Shown here in pieces: positions 44,482-52,382 of a stretch of DNA of 64,000 nt. A program made the position numbers and the translations under genes. Under the pieces are notes generated by a model. That model was not told the origin of the DNA. It was given only the letters and a program-made list of their open reading frames with translations, and ran no database searches. This DNA is from an uncultured Clostridia bacterium (GTDB lineage: Bacteria; Bacillota; Clostridia; TANB77; CAG-508), in the NCBI GenBank assembly GCA_934120675.1, contig CAKOUU010000003.1, positions 1-64,000 on the forward strand. Direction: 5' to 3'. Each line of letters begins with the position of its first letter. Position 1 is the first letter of the stretch.

Positions 44482-45405
44482 ATGATTATGAAAAAAAATA
44501 AAATAGCATTAATATTATTAATAATGTTATTAATAGCATTAACACCACTAAAAACAATAAAAGCGCATAATGTAGACTTGGATCCAGAATCTTTAATATC
44601 ATTACCAATGATGATATTAGGAGACAGTGGAACCGTTACAATAAAAAATACAGTAACAGACTATACCTTATACTTTCAGGCAGTAAAAATAGACAATTCA
44701 ACATATTCTCAAATAAATCAAGTTGAGGCAGAAGGTAAAAATAAATTGGCAAAATTGAAAGAAGAATATAAAACATTAGAAACAGAAGTTAAGCCACTAA
44801 AAGAAAAATATAATACAGCATATGATGCATACGCTGAAGGACTAAAAAATACATCTCTAACTGAAACGGAAAAGGAAAAACTAAAAGCAGATTATGAAAC
44901 ATCAAAAAATAATTATCAAGATAAAATGAAAGAATATAATGATAAAGTTGATGAATATAACAACATGGCTACAGAGACAAATAATAAAATAAATGAATTA
45001 ACACCTATGTATATTGAAAATAACTGGGTAAAAACGACAGATAACAATATTTCAATAGATACAAAAGAATTTACTGGAAAACAACCTTATACAATATGGA
45101 TAAAATTAGTAACAACAGAAGGGACATATTATGACGAAGGAATTTATACTGTAACAGGAACAAAGACAGAAGAAGATACTAAAAAAGAAGATGATGTAGT
45201 TGATGATTCAAAAAATAATGAAAATTCAAATAAAGAAGAAAAAAATAACTTAATAGAATTCCAAAATACAAATGATAACACAACTGCACAGGGAAAATTA
45301 CCATTTACAGGGGAAAATAAGATTTATTTAATTAGTATAGTGTCTATAATTATTATAGCAATAATTTCTTATAATAAGTATTTTAAATATAAAGATATCA
45401 AGTAA
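44482..45405 (+). CDS. LPFTG cell-wall-anchored surface protein with coiled-coil stalk
   Basis: 307 residues. Signal peptide (KKNKIALILLIMLLIALTPL, cleavage near IKA), a short beta region (SGTVTIKNTVTDYTLYFQAVKI), a coiled coil at about 75-170 (LKEEYKTLETEVKPLKEKY and similar), another beta region, a Lys/Glu/Asp-rich wall-spanning spacer, then LPFTGE, a hydrophobic helix (IYLISIVSIIIIAIISY) and a basic tail (KYFKYKDIK). This is a complete sorting signal, in contrast to the adhesin ending at 37241. Either sortase in the window could process it. A terminator follows. Confidence 0.85.
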   Translation: MIMKKNKIALILLIMLLIALTPLKTIKAHNVDLDPESLISLPMMILGDSGTVTIKNTVTDYTLYFQAVKIDNSTYSQINQVEAEGKNKLAKLKEEYKTLETEVKPLKEKYNTAYDAYAEGLKNTSLTETEKEKLKADYETSKNNYQDKMKEYNDKVDEYNNMATETNNKINELTPMYIENNWVKTTDNNISIDTKEFTGKQPYTIWIKLVTTEGTYYDEGIYTVTGTKTEEDTKKEDDVVDDSKNNENSNKEEKNNLIEFQNTNDNTTAQGKLPFTGENKIYLISIVSIIIIAIISYNKYFKYKDIK

Positions 45406-45423
45406 TAATATTATCAAATTTAT

Positions 45424-45465
45424 AAAATGTGATACAGCAGAATAGCTGATGTATCGCATTTTTTG
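45424..45465 (+). terminator. terminator after the LPFTG gene
   Basis: AAAATGTGATACAGC / GCTGATGTATCGCATTTT with T-tract. Confidence 0.75.
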
Positions 45466-45540
45466 CGTTAAAATTCATATTTGAGATTGAGAATTGTAAC
45501 TTTTTATATTGATATAATTAAAATAAAATCCAAAAAGGTA

Positions 45541-45569
45541 TTGACAAACTAAAAGTTAGATAGTATAAT
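45541..45569 (+). promoter_or_regulatory. consensus promoter of the RNase H-like gene
   Basis: TTGACA (45541-45546), 17-bp spacer, TATAAT (45564-45569), a perfect consensus. Confidence 0.8.
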
Positions 45570-45621
45570 CAAACAAAAGTTCGAGATAAACTACGAAGTT
45601 ATATAAAAAGGAGAGAGAAAC

Positions 45622-46335
45622 ATAGAAACACAAAATATATGTGAAATATACACAGATGCTAGTTTTGACAGTAATATAAATCTTGCGACATATGGAATAG
45701 TAATTATTCAAAATAATAAAATAATAAAAACATTTTCAAAACAATGCAAGAAAAAAATAGAAAACTCAACAGAAAGTGAAATATTTGCTATATTTCAGGC
45801 AATGAACGTAATAGAAAGTAATTTAATAAAGCAAATTAATAACAAAAAAATTATGATAAAAACAGACTGTTCTGGAGCAAAACAAATTCTGGAAAGTCCT
45901 AATGGAAGAGTATTCAAACAAGATATTAAATTATATAACAAAATAAAAGAAACATATAGAAGGATTTTAGTTAAAGCAAACACATATAATAAAGAATTTT
46001 CAGTACAATGGATTCCAAGAGACCAGAATAAGAAAGCACATAAATGTGCATATAAAGCGTTACAAAAGCTTAAAATGCAAGGATGTAATGCTATAATAAC
46101 AGAGAAAAGAACACTTTTGAAAGTGTTAAAAAAATTTAAAACAAAGCAATGCAAGGTACTAATTTATTTATGTTTGATTGCAAATGAAAACAAAGAAGTT
46201 ATAAGAACACAAAGGGATGTGGCAAAAGCATTAGGAGCTACAGCATCAAGTATTTGCATAATTTATAAAGAACTTATTTCATTAAATATATTGAAAAAAA
46301 TATGTAATGGAAAATATTTGCTAAATTTAAAGTGA
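45622..46335 (+). CDS. RNase H-like domain fused to a winged helix; probable ATA start
   Basis: About 237 residues. The N-terminal RNase H fold begins EIYTDASFDSNINLATYGIV, with candidate catalytic acids in TDAS, in STESEIFAIFQA and in IKTDCSGA; the last acid of the family seems replaced (WIPRDQNKKAHKCAYKAL has His where Asp is usual). The C-terminal 70 residues (KVLIYLCLIANENKEVIRTQRDVAKALGATASSICIIY, in two parts) look like a winged helix. AAGGAG is followed 8 bases later by ATA 45622; the frame is closed upstream at 45604, and the first ATG (45802) would remove half of the RNase H fold. Promoter at 45541. Confidence 0.7.
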   Translation: METQNICEIYTDASFDSNINLATYGIVIIQNNKIIKTFSKQCKKKIENSTESEIFAIFQAMNVIESNLIKQINNKKIMIKTDCSGAKQILESPNGRVFKQDIKLYNKIKETYRRILVKANTYNKEFSVQWIPRDQNKKAHKCAYKALQKLKMQGCNAIITEKRTLLKVLKKFKTKQCKVLIYLCLIANENKEVIRTQRDVAKALGATASSICIIYKELISLNILKKICNGKYLLNLK

Positions 46336-46411
46336 GATTCAAAATGAGTATAGAATAAATTTAAAAAATATGGTAAAATTATTAAAAATATTAATAGAGG
46401 AGATTTCTAGG

Positions 46412-47974
46412 ATGAATAGAGAAAAAATTTTAGAAATGATACAAGAACTAAATGAAAAACAAAATGAAACAATATGTATCGAGACAAAAACAGCAAAAGC
46501 TGGAAAACCAGAGAAATATTATGATACTATTTCTAGCTTTTCGAACACAATTGGTGGAATTATATTGTTTGGAGTTGAAGAGAAAAAAAATAAAAATAAA
46601 ACTACTTTTGAAATAGTTGGAGTTTATGATGCAAATGACTTGCAAAAAAATATTACAAATTTGTGTAGTACAGAGTTTGAACCAGTTATAAGACCAAAAA
46701 TAAATATAGTGAATATAAACAACAAAAATATAGTTGCAGTTAGGATAGATGCATTAAATCAAAGAAATAAGCCATGCTATTATAAACCAAAAGGAATGCA
46801 TAATGGTTCATATGTAAGAGTTGGTGATAGAGATGACAACATGACAGAATATGAAATATATAAATGTATTTCATATAGAGAAAACGTTAAAGATGATTTA
46901 ATGCCAGTTGTAAAAGCAACTATGAAAGATTTAGACGAAAAATTATTAAAAAAATTTATAGAAAATGCAAAGATAGACAAGCCAAAATTTGCTGAATTTA
47001 GTGATGAGGACATCTTATTGAATTATGGTGTTTTGACAGAAGTAGAAGATAGAATTTTTCCAACTGTTGCAGGAATAATGGTATTTGGAATTTACCCACA
47101 AAAATTCTTTCCTCAGTGGTTTGTCGCTGCAATTGCCATACCTGGATTTGAAATTGCAGATTTAGGAGATGATGGTCAAAGATTTGATGACAATAAAAGG
47201 ATTGAAGGAAATATAAATGAAATGTATGAAGAAACAATAGCATTTCTAAACAGAAATATGAAAGTTAAAGTTATAATCAGTGACAAAACGGGTTTAAGAA
47301 CAGACATAACACAATATCCTAAAGATGCACTTCGAGAGGCAGTTTCAAATATGATAATTCACAGAGATTATAGTTCGTTTAAAACTGGAGTATATAGTAT
47401 GGTAACAGTATACAAAGACAGAATTGAATTCAGAAACGTAGGAAATCTATATGGTTCAAATACAATTGAATTATTACAAACCAGAAAAGCAATGGAAGTA
47501 AGAAATGAAACAATTGTAAAATTATTGGAAACTTTAGGTGGAATACTAGAAAATAGACATACAGGGATATCTACTATGAATAAAAAAATGAAAGAAGCAA
47601 ACTTACCTCAACCGATATTTTCAAATGAAAGAGAAGACTTTGTTGTTACATTTTATAATGGAGAATATCCGGAATTATATCCATCTGAACTAAAAACAGA
47701 TAAAAAGATACAGGACAAAAAGATACAGGATAAAAAGATACAGGATAAAAAGATACAAGATAGAAAATTAAAAAATATTAATAAAATATTATTGATATGT
47801 AAAGAACCTAAAAGTGTAAAAGAAATAATTACAGAGCTAAATTATAAAAGTGCCTCAGCATTTAGAAGAGATTATATAAAACCACTTGTAAAAAATGGAT
47901 TATTAAGAATGACAATACCTGACAAGCCAAGTAGCGGACAACAAAAGTATATTAGCAACAACATAAATAATTAA
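46412..47974 (+). CDS. AlbA_2/Schlafen-type ATP-binding protein (COG2865, RecG-related regulator)
   Basis: About 520 residues from ATG 46412, after GAGGAG; an ATG at 46370 is not preceded by a ribosome site. AlbA_2 domain: ETICIETKTAKAGKPEKYYDTISSFSNTIGGIILFGVEE, in two parts, normal for PF04326. It is followed by a HATPase_c_4-like region (DALREAVSNMIIHRDYS, ENRHTGISTMNKKM). Near residue 430 a DKKIQ unit is repeated four times, then a winged helix (SVKEIITELNYKSASAFRRDYI) closes the protein. These proteins are predicted DNA-binding regulators, frequent in accessory and defence regions. Target unknown. Confidence 0.85.
   Translation: MNREKILEMIQELNEKQNETICIETKTAKAGKPEKYYDTISSFSNTIGGIILFGVEEKKNKNKTTFEIVGVYDANDLQKNITNLCSTEFEPVIRPKINIVNINNKNIVAVRIDALNQRNKPCYYKPKGMHNGSYVRVGDRDDNMTEYEIYKCISYRENVKDDLMPVVKATMKDLDEKLLKKFIENAKIDKPKFAEFSDEDILLNYGVLTEVEDRIFPTVAGIMVFGIYPQKFFPQWFVAAIAIPGFEIADLGDDGQRFDDNKRIEGNINEMYEETIAFLNRNMKVKVIISDKTGLRTDITQYPKDALREAVSNMIIHRDYSSFKTGVYSMVTVYKDRIEFRNVGNLYGSNTIELLQTRKAMEVRNETIVKLLETLGGILENRHTGISTMNKKMKEANLPQPIFSNEREDFVVTFYNGEYPELYPSELKTDKKIQDKKIQDKKIQDKKIQDRKLKNINKILLICKEPKSVKEIITELNYKSASAFRRDYIKPLVKNGLLRMTIPDKPSSGQQKYISNNINN
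47699..47758 (+). repeat. four 15-bp in-frame tandem repeats
   Basis: GATAAAAAGATACAG is repeated four times with single-base changes, coding for DKKIQ each time. In-frame repeats of this kind can change copy number by slippage and so vary linker length. Confidence 0.85.
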
Positions 47975-48052
47975 AAAATCAGTTGGTTGAATATGTTAAC
48001 CAACTGAAACCAAATTTTAAAAAATTAAAATTAAAAATAAAGGAATGATACA

Positions 48053-48483
48053 ATGGAAGTTTCTGAAAAATGCAACAAAAAAGATTTTCCACTTGTATGC
48101 ACATATGGCCAAGTTAAATTATCTGGACTAATATTACTTGATATGTTTGTGAAAAAGGGATATAAAATCTGCTATTCTGGGGATTTAGATCCTGAAGGTA
48201 TTCAAATTGCTGATAAATTAAAACAAAGATATAAAGAGAATTTAAAGTTTTTTGGATTTGACGTAGATACATATAATAAAAATTATCGAATGTATATTTA
48301 TCAGAAACTAGAATAAAGAAATTAAATGGAATAAAGTCATTTGAATTGTTCAAAATCTGTGATAAAATACGTGATAGCAAAAAAGCGAGTTATGAAGAAG
48401 AAAATATAGATAATATTATAAAATATATAAATTACAAATTACCGAAAAAATATGCCACAAATTGCCGAAAATTATTGAAATAA
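48053..48483 (+). pseudogene. decayed DUF2399/JetD-type (Wadjet TOPRIM) remnant
   Basis: The frame 48053-48316 has FPLVCTYGQVKLSGLILLD and YKICYSGDLDPEGIQIADKL, the TOPRIM-like end of DUF2399 (TIGR02679), the family of Wadjet JetD. A one-base frameshift near 48312 moves the sequence into another frame that continues IKKLNGIKSFELFKICDK ... KKASYEEENI to TAA 48483. The larger N-terminal part and jetABC are absent. It seems to be the last piece of a lost anti-plasmid Wadjet-like locus or of a stand-alone DUF2399 gene. Confidence 0.55.
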
Positions 48484-48533
48484 CGAATTAGAATTAGAAT
48501 ATATCGCATATTTATAATGAAAAGCCAATCATT

Positions 48534-48620
48534 TTTAATGATATTAACTACAACAGAAAATATGTATATAAAAGGGAAGATGGAGCTTATGCAGTGCCTA
48601 TAGGAAGTTTAAAAGATTAA
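48534..48620 (+). pseudogene. short gene remnant
   Basis: An open stretch ending in VYKREDGAYAVPIGSLKD before TAA 48620, without a start or ribosome site. It reads like the C-terminus of a lost gene; family not recognised. Confidence 0.25.
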
Positions 48621-48654
48621 TTTAAAGGATAAGATTAAAACAAAGTTCTAATAC

Positions 48655-48700
48655 AACCCCCACACGAATACAATTAAACAAAAGTATTCATATGGGGGTT
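48655..48700 (+). promoter_or_regulatory. hairpin holding the spoIIID ribosome site
   Basis: Bases 48655-48671 pair with 48684-48700 (15 of 17 positions, five consecutive C-G), 12-base loop. The GGGGG ribosome site is in the 3' arm and the ATG is at 48707. No T-tract follows. Confidence 0.65.
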
Positions 48701-48706
48701 AGCTTT

Positions 48707-48967
48707 ATGAAAGGTATATCAATAGACGAACGTGCAATAGAACTAGCACGATATATAATAGATTCGAAAGACACAGTAAGAGGAGCAGCCAAAAAATTTG
48801 GAATAAGTAAAAGTACAGTGCACAAAGACGTATCAGAAAGATTAAAAAAAATAAACCCAAGTTTAGCAATGCAAGTTAGAATAATACTAGACGAGAATAA
48901 AGCTGAAAGACACATAAGAGGAGGAATGGCAACAAAATTAAAATACAGTCATCTAAAAGAGGGATAA
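48707..48967 (+). CDS. spoIIID: sporulation transcription factor SpoIIID
   Basis: 86 residues from ATG 48707; an ATG at 48692 is inside the hairpin. ISIDERAIELARYIIDSKDTVRGAAKKFGISKSTVHKDVSERL, in two parts, gives the HTH that is nearly invariant in SpoIIID, followed by INPSLAMQVRIILDENKAERHIRGGMATKLKY with the basic C-terminal helix. SpoIIID acts in the mother cell, repressing early and activating late sigma-E genes. Its presence with yabG supports an endospore former. The ribosome site lies within a stable hairpin. Confidence 0.95.
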   Translation: MKGISIDERAIELARYIIDSKDTVRGAAKKFGISKSTVHKDVSERLKKINPSLAMQVRIILDENKAERHIRGGMATKLKYSHLKEG

Positions 48968-49023
48968 GATAATGAAATGAAATCCAAAAGAAAAATAACT
49001 CAAAAAAACATAACTCAAAATAA

Positions 49024-49051
49024 AAATAGCACATACAAAAATGTGCTATTT
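49024..49051. terminator. bidirectional terminator between spoIIID and veg
   Basis: AAATAGCACAT / ATGTGCTATTT, flanked by A and T runs. Confidence 0.75.
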
Positions 49052-49061
49052 AAAGTATAAA

Positions 49062-49364
49062 TTATAATAAAACTTCAGCTTTCTTTCTTTTTGTTTCAAC
49101 TGGTGGTGGAATTAAAGGACTATAAGCCTCACCATCATAAACATCAACTTCAACAGTTCTAGTTAAAACATCAGTATAACTGTAAGTTACATTTCTATTA
49201 TTTTCTTCATATCTAACAACAAAAATATTAGGATATGCTTTTTCTATTGTTGCCTCTTTTGCAAATGTTCTACTTCTACCAAGAGAACCCTTTACTATTA
49301 TCTTTTGACCCACTTTCTCCAAGATGTCAGTTTTTAGATTTGATATATCTGTTTTACAAATCAT
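49062..49364 (-). CDS. veg: Veg family protein
   Basis: 100 residues. VGQKIIVKGSLGRSRTFAKEATIEKAYPNIFVVRYEE in two parts and YSYTDVLTRTVEVDVYDG match the Veg family (DUF1021, beta-barrel, Sm-like). In Bacillus Veg affects biofilm genes and is known mainly for its very strong promoter. Here too a perfect TTGACA-17-TATAAT promoter precedes it, with AGGGAGT and AGGTGAT as ribosome site. The C-terminal extension after EVDVYDG (about 20 residues, KRKKAEVLL at the end) is longer than in Bacillus. yabG lies just upstream in the same orientation. Confidence 0.92.
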   Translation of the reverse strand: MICKTDISNLKTDILEKVGQKIIVKGSLGRSRTFAKEATIEKAYPNIFVVRYEENNRNVTYSYTDVLTRTVEVDVYDGEAYSPLIPPPVETKRKKAEVLL

Positions 49365-49393
49365 GCTATCACCTACTCCCTTAAGATGGCTTG

Positions 49394-49422
49394 ATTATAG
49401 CATTTTTTGCGAAAATTGTCAA
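49394..49422 (-). promoter_or_regulatory. consensus promoter of veg
   Basis: Minus strand: TTGACA (49422-49417), 17-bp spacer, TATAAT (49399-49394). Confidence 0.85.
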
Positions 49423-49516
49423 AAAAACTTTGTTTGCACAAAAGACTTGATTTTGCTGATATATCAAGCAAAACAAGATATAAAATGTAGAATATTACAT
49501 TTAGATTACATTTATG

Positions 49517-50359
49517 TTACATAACTGTCATTCGACCATTAGAACCAATGCCACCAATGCCTTTTTTTCCATCTCGAATTTCTCTAGTAACATCATCAAC
49601 AGTTATAAATTTATATCTTTCGGTGGTAGCAACTTTTTCTGCAATTATTAGAGGATCTAAAAAATCAATTAAAATTCTTGCAGGTGAAGAAGCAAAATTT
49701 GCACCGGCCATCATAATAGCTTCAAAATAACTTTGGCAAGCACCAGCAAAAATTACAGTTTCTCTATTATTATCTTTGTCATATTTTCTAGCTTCTTTAA
49801 CTGTATTTATAAAATGTCTAGAATTTCTATAATTATAAATATCGTTAAAATTAGAACCTCTTTTAATCATACCATCATGTCCAGTTATTATCAGAATATC
49901 AGGTTGATAGATTTTAAGTAATTTATAGACAACACGAGATTGCTTATATTCGGGAATATTTTTTACAATTGCATTTAGTCCCATTTTTTTATAATAGTTG
50001 TAAGATTTTTGAGAGTATCTTCTATCACCATCTAGATGCAAAATTTTACCTGTAATAATTCTTTCTCTTAATTGCTGTTCGTTCTCAAAAAAATTGAATC
50101 TATAGTCTTTATTTTTTTTGTCTATTCTTGCATTTAGTTTATTTTCTTGGATTTTGGTTATGTTTTGTAATTGAACACTGTCTAATAACTCTAAATCTGC
50201 TAATTTACTATCTGCTTCAATTCGTTCATAGAGTCCGCAAAGTATAGCAATATTCTCAGGAGAAGTTTTAATTATTCTTTTTACATAGAATACAATATCT
50301 TTTCCATATGATTTTCTAGCAACAATATCTCCTTTTTTTATTTTTTTCACATTAATCAC
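49517..50359 (-). CDS. yabG: sporulation-specific peptidase YabG
   Basis: 280 residues. KGDIVARKSYGKDIVFYVKRI opens the protein in two readable parts; ILHLDGDRRYSQKSYNYYKKMGL, DILIITGHDGMIKRGSNFNDIYNYRNS and FAGACQSYFEAIMMAGANFASSPAR are family hallmarks, with the His of GHDG and the Cys of GACQS as likely catalytic pair. YabG processes spore coat proteins late in sporulation. A sigma-K-like promoter (AC-17-CATAAAATA) lies at 50380-50407. yabG-veg order is conserved with Bacillus, though rsmA has moved away. Confidence 0.95.
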   Translation of the reverse strand: MINVKKIKKGDIVARKSYGKDIVFYVKRIIKTSPENIAILCGLYERIEADSKLADLELLDSVQLQNITKIQENKLNARIDKKNKDYRFNFFENEQQLRERIITGKILHLDGDRRYSQKSYNYYKKMGLNAIVKNIPEYKQSRVVYKLLKIYQPDILIITGHDGMIKRGSNFNDIYNYRNSRHFINTVKEARKYDKDNNRETVIFAGACQSYFEAIMMAGANFASSPARILIDFLDPLIIAEKVATTERYKFITVDDVTREIRDGKKGIGGIGSNGRMTVM

Positions 50360-50379
50360 CTCATAGATTTGGGCTAGTA

Positions 50380-50407
50380 TATTTTATGTCGAAAAAAGAA
50401 GAATGGT
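50380..50407 (-). promoter_or_regulatory. candidate sigma-K promoter of yabG
   Basis: Minus strand: AC (50407-50406), 17 bases, CATAAAATA (50388-50380), matching the AC-N16/17-CATANNNTA consensus known for sigma-K. yabG is a sigma-K gene in Bacillus. Confidence 0.45.
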
Positions 50408-50437
50408 GAATTTATAAGCAAAATACCTCGAAATTAC

Positions 50438-50465
50438 TTGAAAAATTTGTAAAATGTTATATAAT
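50438..50465 (+). promoter_or_regulatory. promoter of rnc
   Basis: TTGAAA (50438-50443), 16-bp spacer, TATAAT (50460-50465). The leader has a hairpin CAGG-AAC-AGCT-AAA-AGCT-AAA-CCTG at 50475-50499. Confidence 0.65.
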
Positions 50466-50518
50466 ATATACATACAGGAACAGCTAAAAGCTAAACCTGA
50501 AGAAAGGGATGCGATAAA

Positions 50519-51202
50519 TTGGAAAAAAAGAACTTAGAAGAACTAGAAAAAAATATAGGATATAAATTTAAAAATATAGAATTATTACAAAACGCATTAA
50601 CACACACATCATATGCATATGAACATGGAGTACAAAGCAATGAAAAACTAGAATTTTTGGGAGACAGCATCCTAGAATTTGTATCAAGCGAATATATGTA
50701 CAATAAATATCTAAATTTAAAAGAAGGACAATTAACAAAAGTTAGAGCAACAGTAGTATGTGAAAAAAGCCTACATAAAGTAGCTGTAGCACATAACTTT
50801 GGAAAATTTTTGTATTTAGGAAAATCAGAAATAAAATCAAGTGGAAATAAAAGACCAGCAATATTGGCAGATAGTGTAGAAGCAGTTATAGCAGCGATAT
50901 TTATAGATGGTGGATTAGAACCTGCAAAAAGATTCATTATAGAAAATTTAAAAGCTGAAATAGAAGTTGCAACAAAACATGTAGGAGAAAAAGATTATAA
51001 GACAGTATTACAAGAAGAATTGCAAAAAAATGGAGATGTAAAAATAGAATATATAATTATAAAAGAATCAGGACCAGATCACAACAAATCATTTGAAGCA
51101 GAGGTTGCTTTAAATGGTAAAGTTCTTGCTACAGGAAAAGGAAAGAGCAAAAAAGAAGCTGAGATGCAAGCTGCAAAAAAAGCGTTGGAAAATAAAAACT
51201 AA
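50519..51202 (+). CDS. rnc: ribonuclease III
   Basis: 227 residues from TTG 50519 (GAAAGGG upstream). RNase III domain: the signature EKLEFLGDSILEFVSSEY supplies catalytic Glu and Asp, then LADSVEAVIAAIFIDGG with the second acid pair. The dsRNA-binding domain starts at about 155 (YKTVLQEELQKNGDVKIEY) and ends KKEAEMQAAKKALE. It cuts double-stranded RNA in rRNA processing and mRNA decay, and would cut the toxin-antitoxin duplex at 9.8 kb. In Firmicutes it lies before smc-ftsY; here a radical SAM gene follows instead, as in many clostridia. Confidence 0.95.
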   Translation: MEKKNLEELEKNIGYKFKNIELLQNALTHTSYAYEHGVQSNEKLEFLGDSILEFVSSEYMYNKYLNLKEGQLTKVRATVVCEKSLHKVAVAHNFGKFLYLGKSEIKSSGNKRPAILADSVEAVIAAIFIDGGLEPAKRFIIENLKAEIEVATKHVGEKDYKTVLQEELQKNGDVKIEYIIIKESGPDHNKSFEAEVALNGKVLATGKGKSKKEAEMQAAKKALENKN

Positions 51203-51277
51203 AAACTCAAAATTGAAATAATTGATTTGTGTATTAATTAACAAATTCTAAAAATTTAAAGAAAGAATGGAGAAAAT

Positions 51278-52330
51278 ATGAGTAAAGAATATGTAATTCC
51301 AGTATTTGTACCACATTTGGGATGTCCAAATGATTGTATATTTTGTAATCAGAAATCGATAAGCGGACAAAAAAAGAATCTAACAAAAGAAGATGCAAAA
51401 AAAACAATAGAGTATTTTTTAGAAAATATAAAAGATAAAGACGCAAAAAAAGAAATTGCATTTTTTGGTGGAAGTTTTACAGGAATAGATGTAAAACAGC
51501 AAGAAGAATTATTACAAATTGCATATGAATACATAAAAAATGGACAAGTTGATAGCATACGAATATCTACAAGACCAGATTACATCAACAAAGAGATTTT
51601 GAAAAGGCTAAAAAAATATAAAGTAAAAACTATAGAACTTGGTGTACAATCAGCAAATGATTATATTTTAGGTAGAGCTAATAGAGGGCATACATTTAAA
51701 GATGTAGTAAAAGCATCAAAGTTGATCAGATGGTATGGCTTCAATTTAGGACATCAAATGATGGTAGGATTACCAGAAAGTAGTAGAATAGATGAAATTA
51801 ACACTGCAAAAGCTTTAATCAAATTAAAACCTAAAATGATAAGAATATACCCAGTGCTTGTTATTAAAGTAACAAAACTGGAAAAAGAATATAATGATGG
51901 AACATATGAGCCATTATCAGTAGTACAAGCAGTTGAAACTTGCAAACAATTGGTAAGAATGTTCAATGATAAAAAAATTGATATAATAAGAGTTGGACTA
52001 CAAAATACTGAAGAAATATGTGAGCCAGGAAGTAATCAAAGTGAAGTCGTTGCAGGCCCATTCCATCCAGCATTTAGACAATTAGTTGAGTCTGGTTTGT
52101 GGTATGATGCCATTGTTGAGAAAATAAAAAAATTAAATGTAAAAGTAAAAGAAGTAGAAGTTACTGTAAATCCAATAGATGCAAATAATGTAATTGGACA
52201 TAAAAGAGAAAATATTAAGAAACTACAAGATCTATATGAAGTTGATTTAAAAGTAAAACAAGACAAAAATGTAAAACAAGGAAAATCAAAAATTGAGATT
52301 ACAAAAACATATAATGATTTTTTAGAATAA
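51278..52330 (+). CDS. radical SAM protein, Elp3-like
   Basis: 350 residues. PVFVPHLGCPNDCIFCNQ has the C-x3-C-x2-C cluster motif; FFGGSFTGID, RISTRPDYINKEIL and IELGVQSANDYILGRANRGH are the Elp3-type radical SAM blocks. The C-terminus has KHVKVKEVEV-like strands and a helical end (KRENIKKLQDLYEV). Elp3 family members modify tRNA wobble uridine, but this shorter subtype lacks the acetyltransferase domain and its substrate is unknown. In clostridia it commonly sits between rnc and smc. AGAATGGAG precedes the start. Confidence 0.88.
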   Translation: MSKEYVIPVFVPHLGCPNDCIFCNQKSISGQKKNLTKEDAKKTIEYFLENIKDKDAKKEIAFFGGSFTGIDVKQQEELLQIAYEYIKNGQVDSIRISTRPDYINKEILKRLKKYKVKTIELGVQSANDYILGRANRGHTFKDVVKASKLIRWYGFNLGHQMMVGLPESSRIDEINTAKALIKLKPKMIRIYPVLVIKVTKLEKEYNDGTYEPLSVVQAVETCKQLVRMFNDKKIDIIRVGLQNTEEICEPGSNQSEVVAGPFHPAFRQLVESGLWYDAIVEKIKKLNVKVKEVEVTVNPIDANNVIGHKRENIKKLQDLYEVDLKVKQDKNVKQGKSKIEITKTYNDFLE

Positions 52331-52336
52331 TCACAT

Positions 52337-52382
52337 AAAAATCACCAAAATTACCATAATAGTAATAAAGGTGATTTTTTTT
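52337..52382 (+). promoter_or_regulatory. terminator-type hairpin overlapping the YitT ribosome site
   Basis: 52337-52346 pair with 52370-52379, then a symmetric AAA/AAA loop, then 52350-52354 with 52362-52366. AAAGGTGAT (the ribosome site) forms the 3' arm and eight T residues run to the ATG at 52383. It can terminate the radical SAM transcript or block YitT translation. Confidence 0.75.
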
